A stretch of 64,000 nt of DNA from Apodemus sylvaticus. Its lineage: Eukaryota; Chordata; Mammalia; Rodentia; Muridae. A program made the translations under genes and the position numbers. The notes below the pieces were generated by a model. The model was not told the origin of the DNA and did not search any database. It was given only the letters and a program-made list of their open reading frames with translations. The DNA lies in assembly GCF_947179515.1 (NCBI RefSeq), contig NC_067481.1:27167086-27231085 (forward strand). The letters are read 5' to 3'. Positions 54,019-63,332 of this stretch are shown here, in pieces (positions within the stretch are counted from its first letter, which is position 1; each line of letters opens with the position of its first letter).

Positions 54019-54031
54019 TTTTAAAAAAGTA

Positions 54032-54168
54032 ATCCAGTTGTGGTGGTGCATGCCTTTAATCTCAGCATGAGAGGCAGAGGCAGGTGGATCACTATGAATT
54101 CAAGGCCAGTATGATCTACATAGTGAATTCCAAGCCGGGCAGGCTTTTATGGTGGGACCTATCTCAAA
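54032..54168 (+). repeat. B1F-type SINE
   Basis: Sense, gttgtggtggtgcatgcctttaatctcagc through gggacctatctcaaac. Confidence 0.8.
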
Positions 54169-54199
54169 CAAAACAATGTCAGACAAATGAAGATTATTA

Positions 54200-54440
54200 T
54201 TATTGAGAGTATGAATGTCCATGAGCAAATGCCATCCATGGCTTGGGTGTGGGTGTCGGAGGACATCTTGTGGGACTTGGTCCTGTCCTTCCACCCTAGG
54301 CTCTCGAATGAAGTCCTCAGGTTTGCATGGTGAGCGCTCTTGCCCACGGAACTGTACCCACCTTTTTCCAGGGTTGCAGGAGACTGAACTCGGCCCTCGT
54401 GTGCAGCATTCCTGTCGACAGGATTTATCTCCCCAGCTCT
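54200..54440 (-). repeat. Old SINE-like sequence upstream of exon 2
   Basis: gtgtcggaggacatcttgtgggacttgg, tccttccaccctagg and catggtgagcgctcttgcc resemble an old antisense rodent SINE body. It ends about 50 bp before the exon 2 acceptor. Confidence 0.45.
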
Positions 54441-54491
54441 CAAGATCAAAAAATCTAATGTGTTTCCCCTTTTCCTTGTGTCTTTTGCCAG

Positions 54492-54683
54492 CTCCAGTTT
54501 TCCGTGGTTCCTCAAGACATTAGCCATGATTCTAGGACTTGCCACTGTTGTGTTTATGGTCCGAAGTGTGGTAGAGTTCAGCACCTTCAAGCCAAAGTTC
54601 CCGAGGCCTGCGTCGGTGGACCCAGTGCTGAAACTTCTACCAGAGGAGCACCTGAGGAAACTCTTTACCTACAGCGGTGTCTG
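54492..54683 (+). CDS. B4galnt2: B4galnt2 exon 2: signal anchor and stem
   Basis: Follows a strong pyrimidine tract (ttttccttgtgtcttttgccag). Two in-frame acceptors lie 6 nt apart (after 54491 and after 54497). The first is nearer the tract and gives the better match to human B4GALNT2. The exon encodes a short basic-flanked hydrophobic segment (WFLKTLAMILGLATVVFMV, residues about 9-27), the type II signal anchor, then the stem ending KLFTYSGVW, as in the human protein. The donor TG|gtgaga at 54684 splits the Trp codon and is completed by the first base of exon 3. An ATG in frame at 54526 could be used by transcripts lacking exon 1. Confidence 0.92.
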
Positions 54684-54969
54684 GTGAGACTCTGGCACCC
54701 AGGCCTCACCGTTGTCTCCCTCGATGTCTCGTCCCTGCTTCTCCGTGGGTCTTAGACACTGTAGACAATTCTGAACCGGTGCTGGTTACTAAAGCGAGTC
54801 ACAGAGACCAGGTGTGGTCTGTGGGATCCAGTCTCCGTTTCCTACAGTAACTTTGCAGCTCCGTTGGGAGGATGCTGCTTCAGGCCATCTGCCCTAAGGG
54901 GGCGGGGCTGCCACCGGAAGTGCCTGTGGCTCTTAAAGAAGCAAGATGGAAGGGACAATTCTAGAGAGG

Positions 54970-55070
54970 GCTGTTGGGCATGGTGGTGCACTCAGAAGGC
55001 TGAGGTGGAGGGGTTACCATGAGTTGAGGCCAGCCTGGACCACATAGACAAGATCTCATGTCAAAAAAGG
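54970..55070 (+). repeat. B1F-type SINE
   Basis: Sense, tgttgggcatggtggtgcac, with an internal deletion, then gttgaggccagcctggacc. Confidence 0.75.
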
Positions 55071-55109
55071 AAAAGAAGAAAGAAAAGAAAGTGGGAACAG
55101 TCTTTTTTG

Positions 55110-55281
55110 TTTTGTTTTGGGGATTTTGTTTGTTTTTTGTTTTTATTCGAGACAGGGTTTTTCTGTGTAGCCCTGGCTGTCTTGAAACTCACTCTGTAGA
55201 CCAGGCTGGCCTCGAACTCAGAAATCCACCTGCTTCTGCTTCCCAAGTGCTGGGATTAAAGGCCTGTGCCACCATCACCTG
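55110..55281 (-). repeat. B1 SINE
   Basis: Antisense B1 with GTTTT-rich tail and the head complement gcctgtgccaccatcacctgg. Confidence 0.92.
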
Positions 55282-55546
55282 GTAGGGAACATGCTTTAGA
55301 CTCTCCCTTCTTCCCCACTCCCTCATCCTGTCTGTGTGAGGCAGGGTTGGTGGGGTGGGGGGAGTGGGAGGTGGTGGTGGTGGTAGTGGGAGGTGTGGGG
55401 GGGGGTCAGAGGCGGGGGAGGCTGTCACTGCTGGGTGGTTGCAGGATGTCAACCCAGTTAGGACAGTGTGAGAGACACATATGTTTAGGGCTAAGGTCCC
55501 ACCCTCCAGGCAGTCATCCATGTTTAAAATTTCTTCCTCGTTCTAG

Positions 55547-55684
55547 GCTCTTCCCCAAAAATCAGTGTGACTGTGACTCTGGCAAACTGCAAATGCAATA
55601 TAGGTATCAGGATGCCTACAACCAGAAGGACCTTCCAGCTGTGAATGCCAGAAGACAGGCAGAATTTGAGCACTTTCAGAGGAG
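55547..55684 (+). CDS. B4galnt2: B4galnt2 exon 3
   Basis: Acceptor ttcttcctcgttctag, donor AG|gtgatg. It starts with the last base of the Trp codon and encodes LFPKNQCDCDSGKLQ, a cysteine pair in the lumenal stem, and the strongly conserved LPAVNARRQAEFEHFQRR stretch. That stretch is almost identical to human B4GALNT2 and related to B4GALNT1. Length is 138 nt, and the exon ends in phase 2 (AG), completed by A of exon 4. Confidence 0.96.
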
Positions 55685-55884
55685 GTGATGCGGGCTCTTG
55701 GGTTTCTGGGAACAGCAAACACTCAAGTGCTTGAGAGAGTGAGGAATCCTGAGAAAAAGTCTGGACCTCGCCCTCCTGAGGGGCCCCTGAGAGAAACTAT
55801 TGGGACCAAGCAGAGAAAGACAATGGAGAAGAGCATTCTCCAAGAAAGATTGGAAGGGTTTTGTGCACATGAAAGATTTTAATG

Positions 55885-56072
55885 AGGGGCTAGAGAGATG
55901 GCTCAGAGGTTAAGAGCACTGGCTGTTCTTCCAGAGGTCCTGAGTTCAAATCTCAGCAACCACTTGGCGGCTCACAATCATCTGCAATGGGATCTGATGC
56001 CCTCTTCTGGTGTGTCTGAAGACAGCTATAGTGTACTTATATATAATAAATAAATAAATCTTTTTTTAACAA
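55885..56072 (+). repeat. B2 SINE
   Basis: Sense B2, aggggctagagagatggctcag through ataataaataaataaatc. Confidence 0.95.
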
Positions 56073-56097
56073 AGTAGCTAAGAGCAAAGAGATTTTA

Positions 56098-56310
56098 GAG
56101 CAGAGGTTTCCAAGTTTCTGAATACTGAGATCTTTAATACAGTTCCTCATGTTGTGATAACCCCCAACCATAGCATTAATTTCATTGCTACTTCATAACT
56201 GTCATTTTGTTACTGTTGTGAATCATAATATAACTATCCGTATTTTCCAATAGTCTTAGGTGACTATGAAAGGGTTATTCAACCCTCAGTTGAGAACTGA
56301 TATTTTAGAG
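56098..56310 (-). repeat. URR1-type hAT-Charlie DNA transposon remnant
   Basis: tacagttcctcatgttgtgataaccccc, attgctacttcataactgtc and gaaagggttattcaaccctcagttgagaactg match the common rodent URR1 pattern. It is a non-autonomous element with no transposase. Confidence 0.7.
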
Positions 56311-56320
56311 AAATGCTTCT

Positions 56321-56416
56321 GAGGCAGGCCTAGCTGGCTCTGATTGGATGCAAACCTTGCTTCCTTCTGATGCAGGCCTAGCTGGCTCTAACTGGATGTG
56401 AACCTTGCTTCCTTCT
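56321..56416 (+). repeat. 48-bp tandem duplication
   Basis: Copy 1 at 56321-56368 and copy 2 at 56369-56416 differ at only a few positions and share aggcctagctggctct and aaccttgcttccttct. Confidence 0.92.
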
Positions 56417-56538
56417 TGAATTATATATCTTGTCTATATATAATTGTTTCAGATACAGAAATATATCATCTCAGTAAGCAGGCATATATAAAGGACTTGC
56501 CAGGGGTGAAGATATTATTTTATTAAGATTTGCTTTAA

Positions 56539-56723
56539 CCTGGCAGTGGTGGCGCACGCCTGTAATCCCAGCACTTGGGAGGCAGAGGCAGGCAGATTTC
56601 TGAGTTTGAGGCCAGCCTGGTCTACAGAGTGAGTTCCAGGACAGCCAGGGCCACACAGAGAAACCCTGTCTCGAAAAACAACAACAACAACAAAAAAAAA
56701 AATTAAAAAAAAAAACCCAAAAA
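56539..56723 (+). repeat. B1 SINE, first of three at one target
   Basis: Full sense B1 and A-rich tail. The target AAGATTTGCTTTA lies at 56525-56537 and again at 56724-56736. Confidence 0.95.
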
Positions 56724-56736
56724 AAGATTTGCTTTA

Positions 56737-56915
56737 GCCAGGCAGTGGTGGCATATGCCTGTAATCCCAGTACTTGGGAGGCAGAGACAGGTGGATCTCT
56801 GAGTTCAATGCCAGCCTGGGTCTACTAAGTGAGTTCCAGGATAGCCAGGACTAAACAGAGAAACCCTGTCTCAAAGAAAAAAAACAAACAAACAAACAAA
56901 CAAAAAAACAAAATG
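56737..56915 (+). repeat. B1 SINE, second of three
   Basis: Sense B1 with (CAAA)n tail. It lies between the target copies at 56724-56736 and 56916-56927. Confidence 0.95.
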
Positions 56916-56928
56916 AAGATTTGCTTAT

Positions 56929-57010
56929 TAGTTGGGTAGTGGTGATGCACACTTTTAATCCTAGCACTCCGGAGACAGAGGCAGGAAGATCTCTGTGAGG
57001 TTGAGCCAGC
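56929..57010 (+). repeat. B1 SINE, third of three, truncated
   Basis: Sense, diverged: gttgggtagtggtgatgcac through gaagatctctgtgaggttgag. The 3' half is missing. It ends about 50 bp before the exon 4 acceptor. Confidence 0.85.
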
Positions 57011-57058
57011 TGGTGCATTTTGTTGTACACCGACTCCTATGCTTGCTTTCTCTTGAAG

Positions 57059-57165
57059 AGAAGGGCTGCCTCGCCCACCACCTCTGCTGGCTCCACCCAA
57101 TCTCCCCTTCGGATACCCAGTCCATGGCGTGGAGGTGATGCCTCTGCACACGATTATCATCCCAG
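57059..57165 (+). CDS. B4galnt2: B4galnt2 exon 4
   Basis: Acceptor gcttgctttctcttgaag, donor CCAG|gtaggt. 107 nt encoding REGLPRPPPLLAPP and NLPFGYPVHGVEVMPLHT, then IIIPG. This proline-rich lumenal segment is near-identical to human B4GALNT2 and recognisable in B4GALNT1. Phase continues exactly from exon 3 (AG+A) and into exon 5 (G+GC). Confidence 0.97.
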
Positions 57166-57329
57166 GTAGGTATGTCTGTATCGTTAGGGGCCACACAGGT
57201 GATGCTCTCTGTTCTCCTTCAACCAGAGGACGAATGGGGAGCCGGTTGGTCACTGGGTGTCCATGTGCACTGGGCACAACCCAGGAAGCTTGGTGGGATT
57301 TCAGTCTGTGGTAGATTCCCTGCTTTCAC

Positions 57330-57720
57330 GACTGACCAAGCCAGCTCAGTCAGTCAGCAGGGTTTTGAGGGAGGGAGAGAGAATTAAAGAAAAAATGAAC
57401 AATTAGACAACACTATAGTATGACTCCAGCCAGTGCTGAGGCCTTTTTTTTTCCAGTCTGTTTTTATACCATTCTAGGCACATGCAAAGAATAGGGTCAT
57501 TTCTAGCTCAAAGACAAAGTAGTCAAGGAACAAACAGGACATGAGCAAAGTCCCCACAGGTCACTGAACTCAGGAACTTAACTAGATGATCAAGATACAA
57601 AGAACATATTCCTCAGCTGTGTTTATCTTGAGCCAAGGTCAAATTCCTGCCTGAGCCTACTTCCTAGCCCAACGTAAATATTCTTGCTAATATCCTAGAA
57701 GCAGCACCAAAAGCTCCCCA
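57330..57720 (-). repeat. Antisense LTR-like element, family R3
   Basis: Second copy of the 2380-2905 element, in the same orientation, with the shared blocks listed there (gaccaagccagctcagtcagtc, gaacaattagacaac, tttttataccattcta). Confidence 0.5.
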
Positions 57721-58109
57721 CACACAACCCTGGATATCTATAGTCATGGCTTCCCTGAGGCTCTGAGCTAAAGCAGAAGTTGGGATTCTGTGTGTGGGCC
57801 TCTGGGAATCTTAGGGAATAATTAGCTTTCAAAGGTCTTCTAGCATCAGGAGAGAATACTTATGTCAGTTCAGCTCCCTTCCAGGTAGGAAGTGTGGGTG
57901 GCAGGTGAAGCTGCCTGTGCCACAGCTGACACCTGAGGTCTATACATGGGAGCCACGTGGCAGAAAGAGTCAGCTTCTTCAGGTTCTCTAACTACCCTAC
58001 GTGAGCTGTGGCATGCATGTGTGCCCTACCACCCCACCCTCCACTTCCGCCACACATACATCCATGTTCACAAAATAATGTAAATTAAAATAACAATTAA
58101 ACCCCCTTT

Positions 58110-58215
58110 GCAAGCTCTGTGTGGTAGCAGTCACCTGTAATCACACAGCAGTCAGGAGACTGAGGCAGGGGGAATCACAAATTTGAGGTCAGTCTCAACT
58201 ACACAGTGAGACTAT
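58110..58215 (+). repeat. Old B1F-type SINE
   Basis: Sense, gctctgtgtggtagcagtcacctgtaatcacac, aggagactgaggcaggggg. Confidence 0.6.
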
Positions 58216-58889
58216 TTAAACCCCATACCCCAATACCAAACTCTGCAAATTAAAACAAAATAAAACAGGGTCTTTACGAATCCCTCTGGTTCAACATCAC
58301 CTTCTTTCTGAAAGCCAAGTGCAGGAGACCAGAGGTAGTATATGTGTTTTCCCCCACAGAGGTGGAAGATGGACTCTGAGCCTTCTGGTGAATTCTTGCC
58401 CTGCCATGGGCTCTTGGCATCAGAGGCAGAGTCCCCCACCCCCACCCCAATGAATCATTAAAAAGACCTGAGTGCAGCTGGGTCTCAGGATCCAGCAAGT
58501 CTCCATGAACAAGACCCAAATTATCCAAACCCACACTGTAAATATGTGGAGAGTGCTTGAGCTAGATAGGAGGCAGGCAGGTACCAAATCCATGGGGACC
58601 CTTCAGGATGGACAAGGGGAAGGAGAAACTGGCCCTCCTAGGCCCAGTGGCAGCTAAACCTCCTCACTTCTGCCTTTCTTCCTGGCTAAAGTCACACTTA
58701 ATTACTTCCTGTGGGATGACTGATGAATTTTCCCCAAAGGGAGAGGACTGTTGATTGAACCAAAGACTTCAGACAAGGACTGCGCCAATGTGTCGTACCT
58801 TTAACCCTGATAATGTTTTTGAGTACCCATTTAAAATGATCTTACATTTTGGGTACCTTAACTATTTAAAGAATAAGATCTATCTATTT

Positions 58890-59222
58890 GATCTTTTTGT
58901 TTGTTTATTTAAAATATTTATTTATTTATGTACATACATATGTCTGTGTATATACATACTTCATACATGTAGACGTGTATGGAGGCCAGAAGACCGTACC
59001 AGGTGCTCTCTGTTATGTCTGCCTTTTCCTTCAGAAGGATGTTTTCTGGGGCTCATTTCTTCCCCACAAGGCTAGAAGTCAGCAGGTCCCAGCACTCCTC
59101 CTGTCTCTGCATGCACCCATCAGGGCTAGGCTAACAGGGACACCCATATGATAATAAGGTGCTGGGATCTGAACTTGGATCCTTATGGTTTTGTAGCATT
59201 CTCCTGAGACGGTTCTCCAGCC
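58890..59222 (-). repeat. B3-like SINE with extra sequence
   Basis: An (ATTT)n tail, then gtgtatggaggccagaagacc, a middle insert, and ggtgctgggatctgaacttgg ending gagacggttctccagcc. The middle is not typical of B3. Confidence 0.5.
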
Positions 59223-59310
59223 TGTTAGTGTTGTGTGAGTTTTTGGCTGCATGGCTTTTTGCTCCTGGGATGTGTACACTCACCAGGAGCTATCTCGGGT
59301 CCACAAATGG

Positions 59311-59311
<1 letters not shown>

Positions 59312-59357
<46 letters not shown>
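59312..59357. repeat. (CA)n microsatellite
   Basis: About 22 CA units. Confidence 0.97.
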
Positions 59358-59360
<3 letters not shown>

Positions 59361-59694
59361 TTAACTTTAAAATGCCTTGGCTACCTCAAAGGTGGGGTGC
59401 TCCTAGCCACCCTAGGTCAGTGGCCACTTAACCAAGAACTCCCGTGGCTGGTTGGCTTTAATTCCTGCTGCTACCGCGCCCCCTTCTTCTTCCCCCAGTT
59501 CTGGCAATTCTCCCTACATCCTACCTGCACAACTCTCAGTGCCCCACCCCACGCCCAGCCATTGGTCATGGCATCTTTATTGATAGATCAAAAGCCAATT
59601 GGGACAAGGACCTTGAGTGTATGGACTTACAGATTCAAAACATTAGCACCAATCTCCAACATGTTTGTCCTGTAGCTTTTATTTATTTATTTAT

Positions 59695-59835
59695 TTTAGA
59701 TTTTGCAAGACAGGGTTTCTCTGTGTAACAGCCCTGGAACTCACTCTATAGACCATGGCCTCAAAAGCACAGTGATCGACCTGCCTCTGCCTCCCAAGTG
59801 CTGGAATTAAAGGTGTGTGCCATCATGCCTGTGTT
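59695..59835 (-). repeat. B1 SINE (diverged, small deletion)
   Basis: Antisense, aagacagggtttctctgtgtaac through ggtgtgtgccatcatgcctg. Confidence 0.88.
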
Positions 59836-59844
59836 GCTTATTAT

Positions 59845-60196
59845 TTATTTATTTTTAATTATGTATTAGCAATCTGCCTGCATGTATGCCTGCAGGCCAG
59901 AAGAGGGCACCAGACCTCATTTTAGGTTTTTGGAGTTGGTTTTTTCAAGACAGGGTTTCTCTGTGTAGCCCTGGCTGTCCTGGAACTCACTCTGTAGACC
60001 AGGCTGGCCTCGAACTCAGAAATCCGCATGCCTCTGCCTCACAGAGTGCTGGGATTACAGGCAGGCACCACCATTGTCCGGCCTCAGAACTCATTTTAGA
60101 TAGTTATGAGCCATGATATGGTTGCTGGTAATTGAACTCAGGACTTCTGAAAGAGCAGCCAGTGCTCTTAACCTCTGAGTCATCTCTCCAGCCCTG
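59845..60196 (-). repeat. B2/B3 SINE split by a B1
   Basis: The outer antisense element runs from aatctgcctgcatgtatgcctgcaggcc to gagtcatctctccagccc. A B1 (59924-60084, antisense) sits inside it, flanked by gacctcattttag and gaactcattttag. Confidence 0.9.
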
Positions 60197-60204
60197 TGTT
60201 TTTT

Positions 60205-60391
60205 ATTTTTTTTTTTAAGATTTATTTATTATTATATGTAAGTACACCGTAGCTGTCTTCAGACAGCCGCAGAAGAGGGCATCAGATCTTGTTACAGATG
60301 GTTGTGAGCCACCATGTGGTTGCTAGAATTTAAACTCAGGACCTTTGAAAGAGCAATGAGTGCTCTTAACCGTTGAGCCATCTCTCCAGCT
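60205..60391 (-). repeat. B2 SINE
   Basis: Antisense B2, aagatttatttattattatatg through gagccatctctccagctcc. Confidence 0.95.
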
Positions 60392-60623
60392 CCTGTGTTT
60401 TTTTTATTATTATTATTTTTAATGAGATCATTTTAAATCCCTTAACCCATTTAATAGTTTCAAGGAGTGTCATCGGAAACAATTTGTATAAACCTTGGAG
60501 GGTGTCTTGTTTTGTTGTTTGCTTTTTCCTGTTACTCTGATAAAATATTCTGACAAACATGACTCAGAACGAATTTATTGTGGCTCACATGGTGATTCCT
60601 AGTGTTATAATTCCATTTCATAC

Positions 60624-60785
60624 AAACACACCGACACATACACGCACACATGCACACACACACACTCGCAAACACACACTCGCACACACACGTACACGCA
60701 CATGTGCACCCGCAGACACACACTCACACGCACATACACATGCACACACATACTCACACATGCACATACACACATGCACATGCAC
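60624..60785. repeat. Imperfect (CA)n/(CACACG)n tract
   Basis: Alternating ACAC with frequent G/T changes. It is an aged microsatellite. Confidence 0.95.
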
Positions 60786-61029
60786 GGGGGTGGGGACAGA
60801 CAGACAGATTACAAACCAAAGAGTGTTAAAGCAGACTATAAAGGAAGGTGAGACTCAAGCAAGCAGCAAAGCAGAAGCCAAACAGTATGTAAAAGGTTCT
60901 GGTTCTAGAAGAACAAGGAGTTTTTTAGAGTAAAAGCCTTAATGTTGCAAATGGGAGTGTGAAGGAAGATGAGTGACAGGAGCATAATCTGGAAAACAAG
61001 CTGGGGTCAGACCATGAAGGATTTTTAAA

Positions 61030-61034
61030 GTTGT

Positions 61035-61133
<99 letters not shown>

Positions 61134-61165
61134 CTCTCTCTCTCTCTTTCTTTCTTTCTTCCTTT
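61030..61165. repeat. (TTTC)n then (TC)n tract
   Basis: About 25 TTTC units (61034-61132), then (TC)n at 61132-61148. The long Lys/Glu/Arg or Phe/Leu/Ser frames here are repeat artefacts. Confidence 0.97.
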
Positions 61166-61287
61166 TTTCTTTGTTTTACTATAATACATGTATATAATGT
61201 ATTGGTCATCTCCACCCCCATTACCTTTTCGAGTTCTCCTCTTCCAGATGAACCAAACCACTTTTCTTCCCAGTTAAATCCTCCATT

Positions 61288-61460
61288 TTGCCGGGCAGTG
61301 GGGGCACACACCTTCAATCTCAGCACTTGGGAGGCAGAGGCAGGTGGATTTCTGAGTTCGAGGCCAGCCTGGTCTCCAAAGTGAGTTCCAGGACAGGCAG
61401 GGCTACACAGAGAAACCGTGTCTCGAAAAACCAAAAAAAAAAAAAAAAAAAAAAAAAAAA
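61288..61460 (+). repeat. B1 SINE with poly(A)28 tail
   Basis: Full-length sense B1, few differences from the other young copies, with a long pure A tail (61433-61460). Probably one of the youngest SINEs in the window. ctccattttg before it and ttccttcattttg after it may be the target duplication. Confidence 0.95.
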
Positions 61461-61654
61461 TTCCTTCATTTTGCTTTTATGTCCTTAAAAATGCACACAA
61501 ATACCTGTAGGCAAAATACACTCATGCATATAAAAATTTGTAATTAAAATTTAAAAAGTAAATAAATATGTCCCAGTGAGTTGCGTGTTACTAGGCTTGC
61601 TTGCATGAGTATGGTGGTGGTGAAGGGTCATTTACTTTTTACTTTATTTTATTG

Positions 61655-61838
61655 GGGTTTTTTTTTTGTTTTTTGGTTTTTGGTTTTTGGTTTTTTTTTT
61701 TTTTGAGACAGGGTTTCTCTGTGTAGCCCTGGCTAACCTGGAACTCACTCTGTAGACCAAGCTGGCCTCGAACTCAGAAATCCGCCAGCCTTTGCCTCCC
61801 AAGTGCTGGGATTAAAGGCGTGTGCCACCACTGCTCCA
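61655..61838 (-). repeat. B1 SINE (first of an antisense pair)
   Basis: Antisense B1 with a long T-rich tail. ggtcattt sequence lies on both sides. Confidence 0.92.
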
Positions 61839-61849
61839 CGGGGTCATTT

Positions 61850-62028
61850 TTGTTTTTTGTTTTTTTGGGTTTTTTTGGATTTGGTTTTTTTGAGACAGTG
61901 TTTCTCTGTGTAGCCCTGGCTGTCCTGGAACTCACTCTGTAGACCAGGCTGGCCTCGAACTCAGAAATCTGCCTGCCTCTGCTTCACAGAGTGCTAGGAT
62001 TACAGGCGTGCGCCACCACGGCTCGGCT
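61850..62028 (-). repeat. B1 SINE (second of pair)
   Basis: Antisense B1 flanked by ctccacggggtcattt at about 61834-61849 and 62027-62042. Confidence 0.94.
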
Positions 62029-62419
62029 CCACGGGGTCATTTACTATTAAGGGAACAACTTACTATCAGCTATACCACTAAAGAAAAATCCCCTCCCCCA
62101 TCCTCCAACCACTAACTGCCAATAGCCCTTCAAGAACTGGGCGGGGCCTCACGGGCTCTTCCTCCATCCCAGATAGGCCTGGTCTTGATCAAATGATCCC
62201 AGCTGCTGTGTGTTAATGACAGAAGAGGCCACGTCATGTCCAGGAGACCGCTTTCTACAGCACTCCTCCCAGGCTCTGACTCTAATGTTCTTTTTGCCAC
62301 TGTTCTGTGATGTTTCCTAACCCTTAGAGGGGATCAGGTAGGGAGATCTCCTTTAGGATTGAGCACACCAACAGTCACTTTATTCAGACACCTGCAACGC
62401 CGCGTTGCATAAGCCAGTG

Positions 62420-62512
62420 ACCTTGAACTCCTGACTCTCCCTCCTCTACTCTCTGAATAGTGGGAGTACAAGCATACTCCACCATGTTTAGGGTTATGTG
62501 GAGTTAGGGATC
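62420..62512 (-). repeat. Old B1/B4 SINE fragment
   Basis: Antisense, gtgaccttgaactcctgactctccctcctc, gtgggagtacaagcatactccaccatg. Confidence 0.6.
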
Positions 62513-63294
62513 AAACCCAAGGCATTGTGCATGCAGGTAAGCCCTCTATCCCCCATACTCTACACACACACTGAAACTTTATACTCACTACCCAATAACT
62601 CCCTTGTCTTGGTTTAGTTTCCTGTTACTATAATAAAATACTCTTACCTCATAGTTCCAGCTTACTGATTGTAATGGCTGAAGCCAAGTCATCAGGAACA
62701 TGAAGCAGCTAACCATACTATGTATGCAGTCAGCCAGTAGAAGGGGGCAATGGGTGCATTAACTAGTATTGGCTTCCGGCTCATTTTACCCATCCACATA
62801 GGCCAGAGTCCCCTGCCTAGGGAATGGTGCCACTCACAGTGGGTCTTCCCATTACTCCAGAGACATGCCCAGATGCCCTTCTCCCAGGTGATTCTAAATT
62901 CTGTCAGGTTCATAACTAACACTATCACATCCTCTCTCCCACCCCCTGGGAAGTTGTACTCTATTTCTAAGTGTCTGACTAGTCCCAGGTTCATTTGAGG
63001 ATCATTCATTATTCATTATGTCTCCATTGTTGCTTTGCCTTCAGTAACAGGGCTGTGTGAGTTCACAGAACCCAAATCTCAAGATGAGCCCTGGAAGTCT
63101 TAGACCCGTGAGGTTTTGAGACCATCGGACGACCATCTCACAGATCTGGAAAGGGGGACTATGGAGGCCAACCTTATGACAGGAAATGGCACTGGGTGGG
63201 GCTCTCCAGATATGTAGAGGTCAGAGGCAGGGAGGTGTATGAGGGAGCTTCAGTGTCCACTCAGACACTTTCCCCTCTCTCCTGTGTCTTCTAG

Positions 63295-63332
63295 GCCTCC
63301 AGTATGAAGGGCCAGATGCCCCAGTCTATGAG
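63295..63332 (+). CDS. B4galnt2: B4galnt2 exon 5
   Basis: A small 38-nt exon with acceptor tctcctgtgtcttctag and donor GAG|gtaaga. It encodes the rest of a Gly codon, then LQYEGPDAPVYE, matching LQFEGPDAPVYE of the human enzyme at the start of the lumenal domain. It ends on a codon boundary, after residue 162 of about 510. The glycosyltransferase A-type catalytic fold and its DXD metal-binding motif are expected in later exons outside the window. Confidence 0.95.

Larger units (their letters stand above)
54684..55546 (+). other. B4galnt2: Intron 2 (863 bp)
   Basis: GT at 54684, AG at 55545-55546. It contains a B1F at 54970-55070, a B1 at 55125-55281 and a G-rich (GGT/GGGA) tract at 55343-55425. 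Confidence 0.9.
55685..57058 (+). other. B4galnt2: Intron 3 (1374 bp)
   Basis: Contains a B2, a URR1, a 48-bp tandem duplication and three successive B1 copies. GT at 55685, AG at 57057-57058. Confidence 0.9.
57166..63294 (+). other. B4galnt2: Intron 4 (6129 bp)
   Basis: GT at 57166, AG at 63293-63294. Its contents are listed separately. The stretches 57721-58110, 58216-58890, 59360-59690 and 62513-63294 show no firm element and no credible exon. Short R1-like pieces lie at 60530-60610 and 62605-62700. Confidence 0.9.

Noticed and set aside
60925..61434. A Lys/Glu/Arg-rich 169-codon frame on the minus strand
   Set aside because: It is translated (TTTC)n plus a B1.
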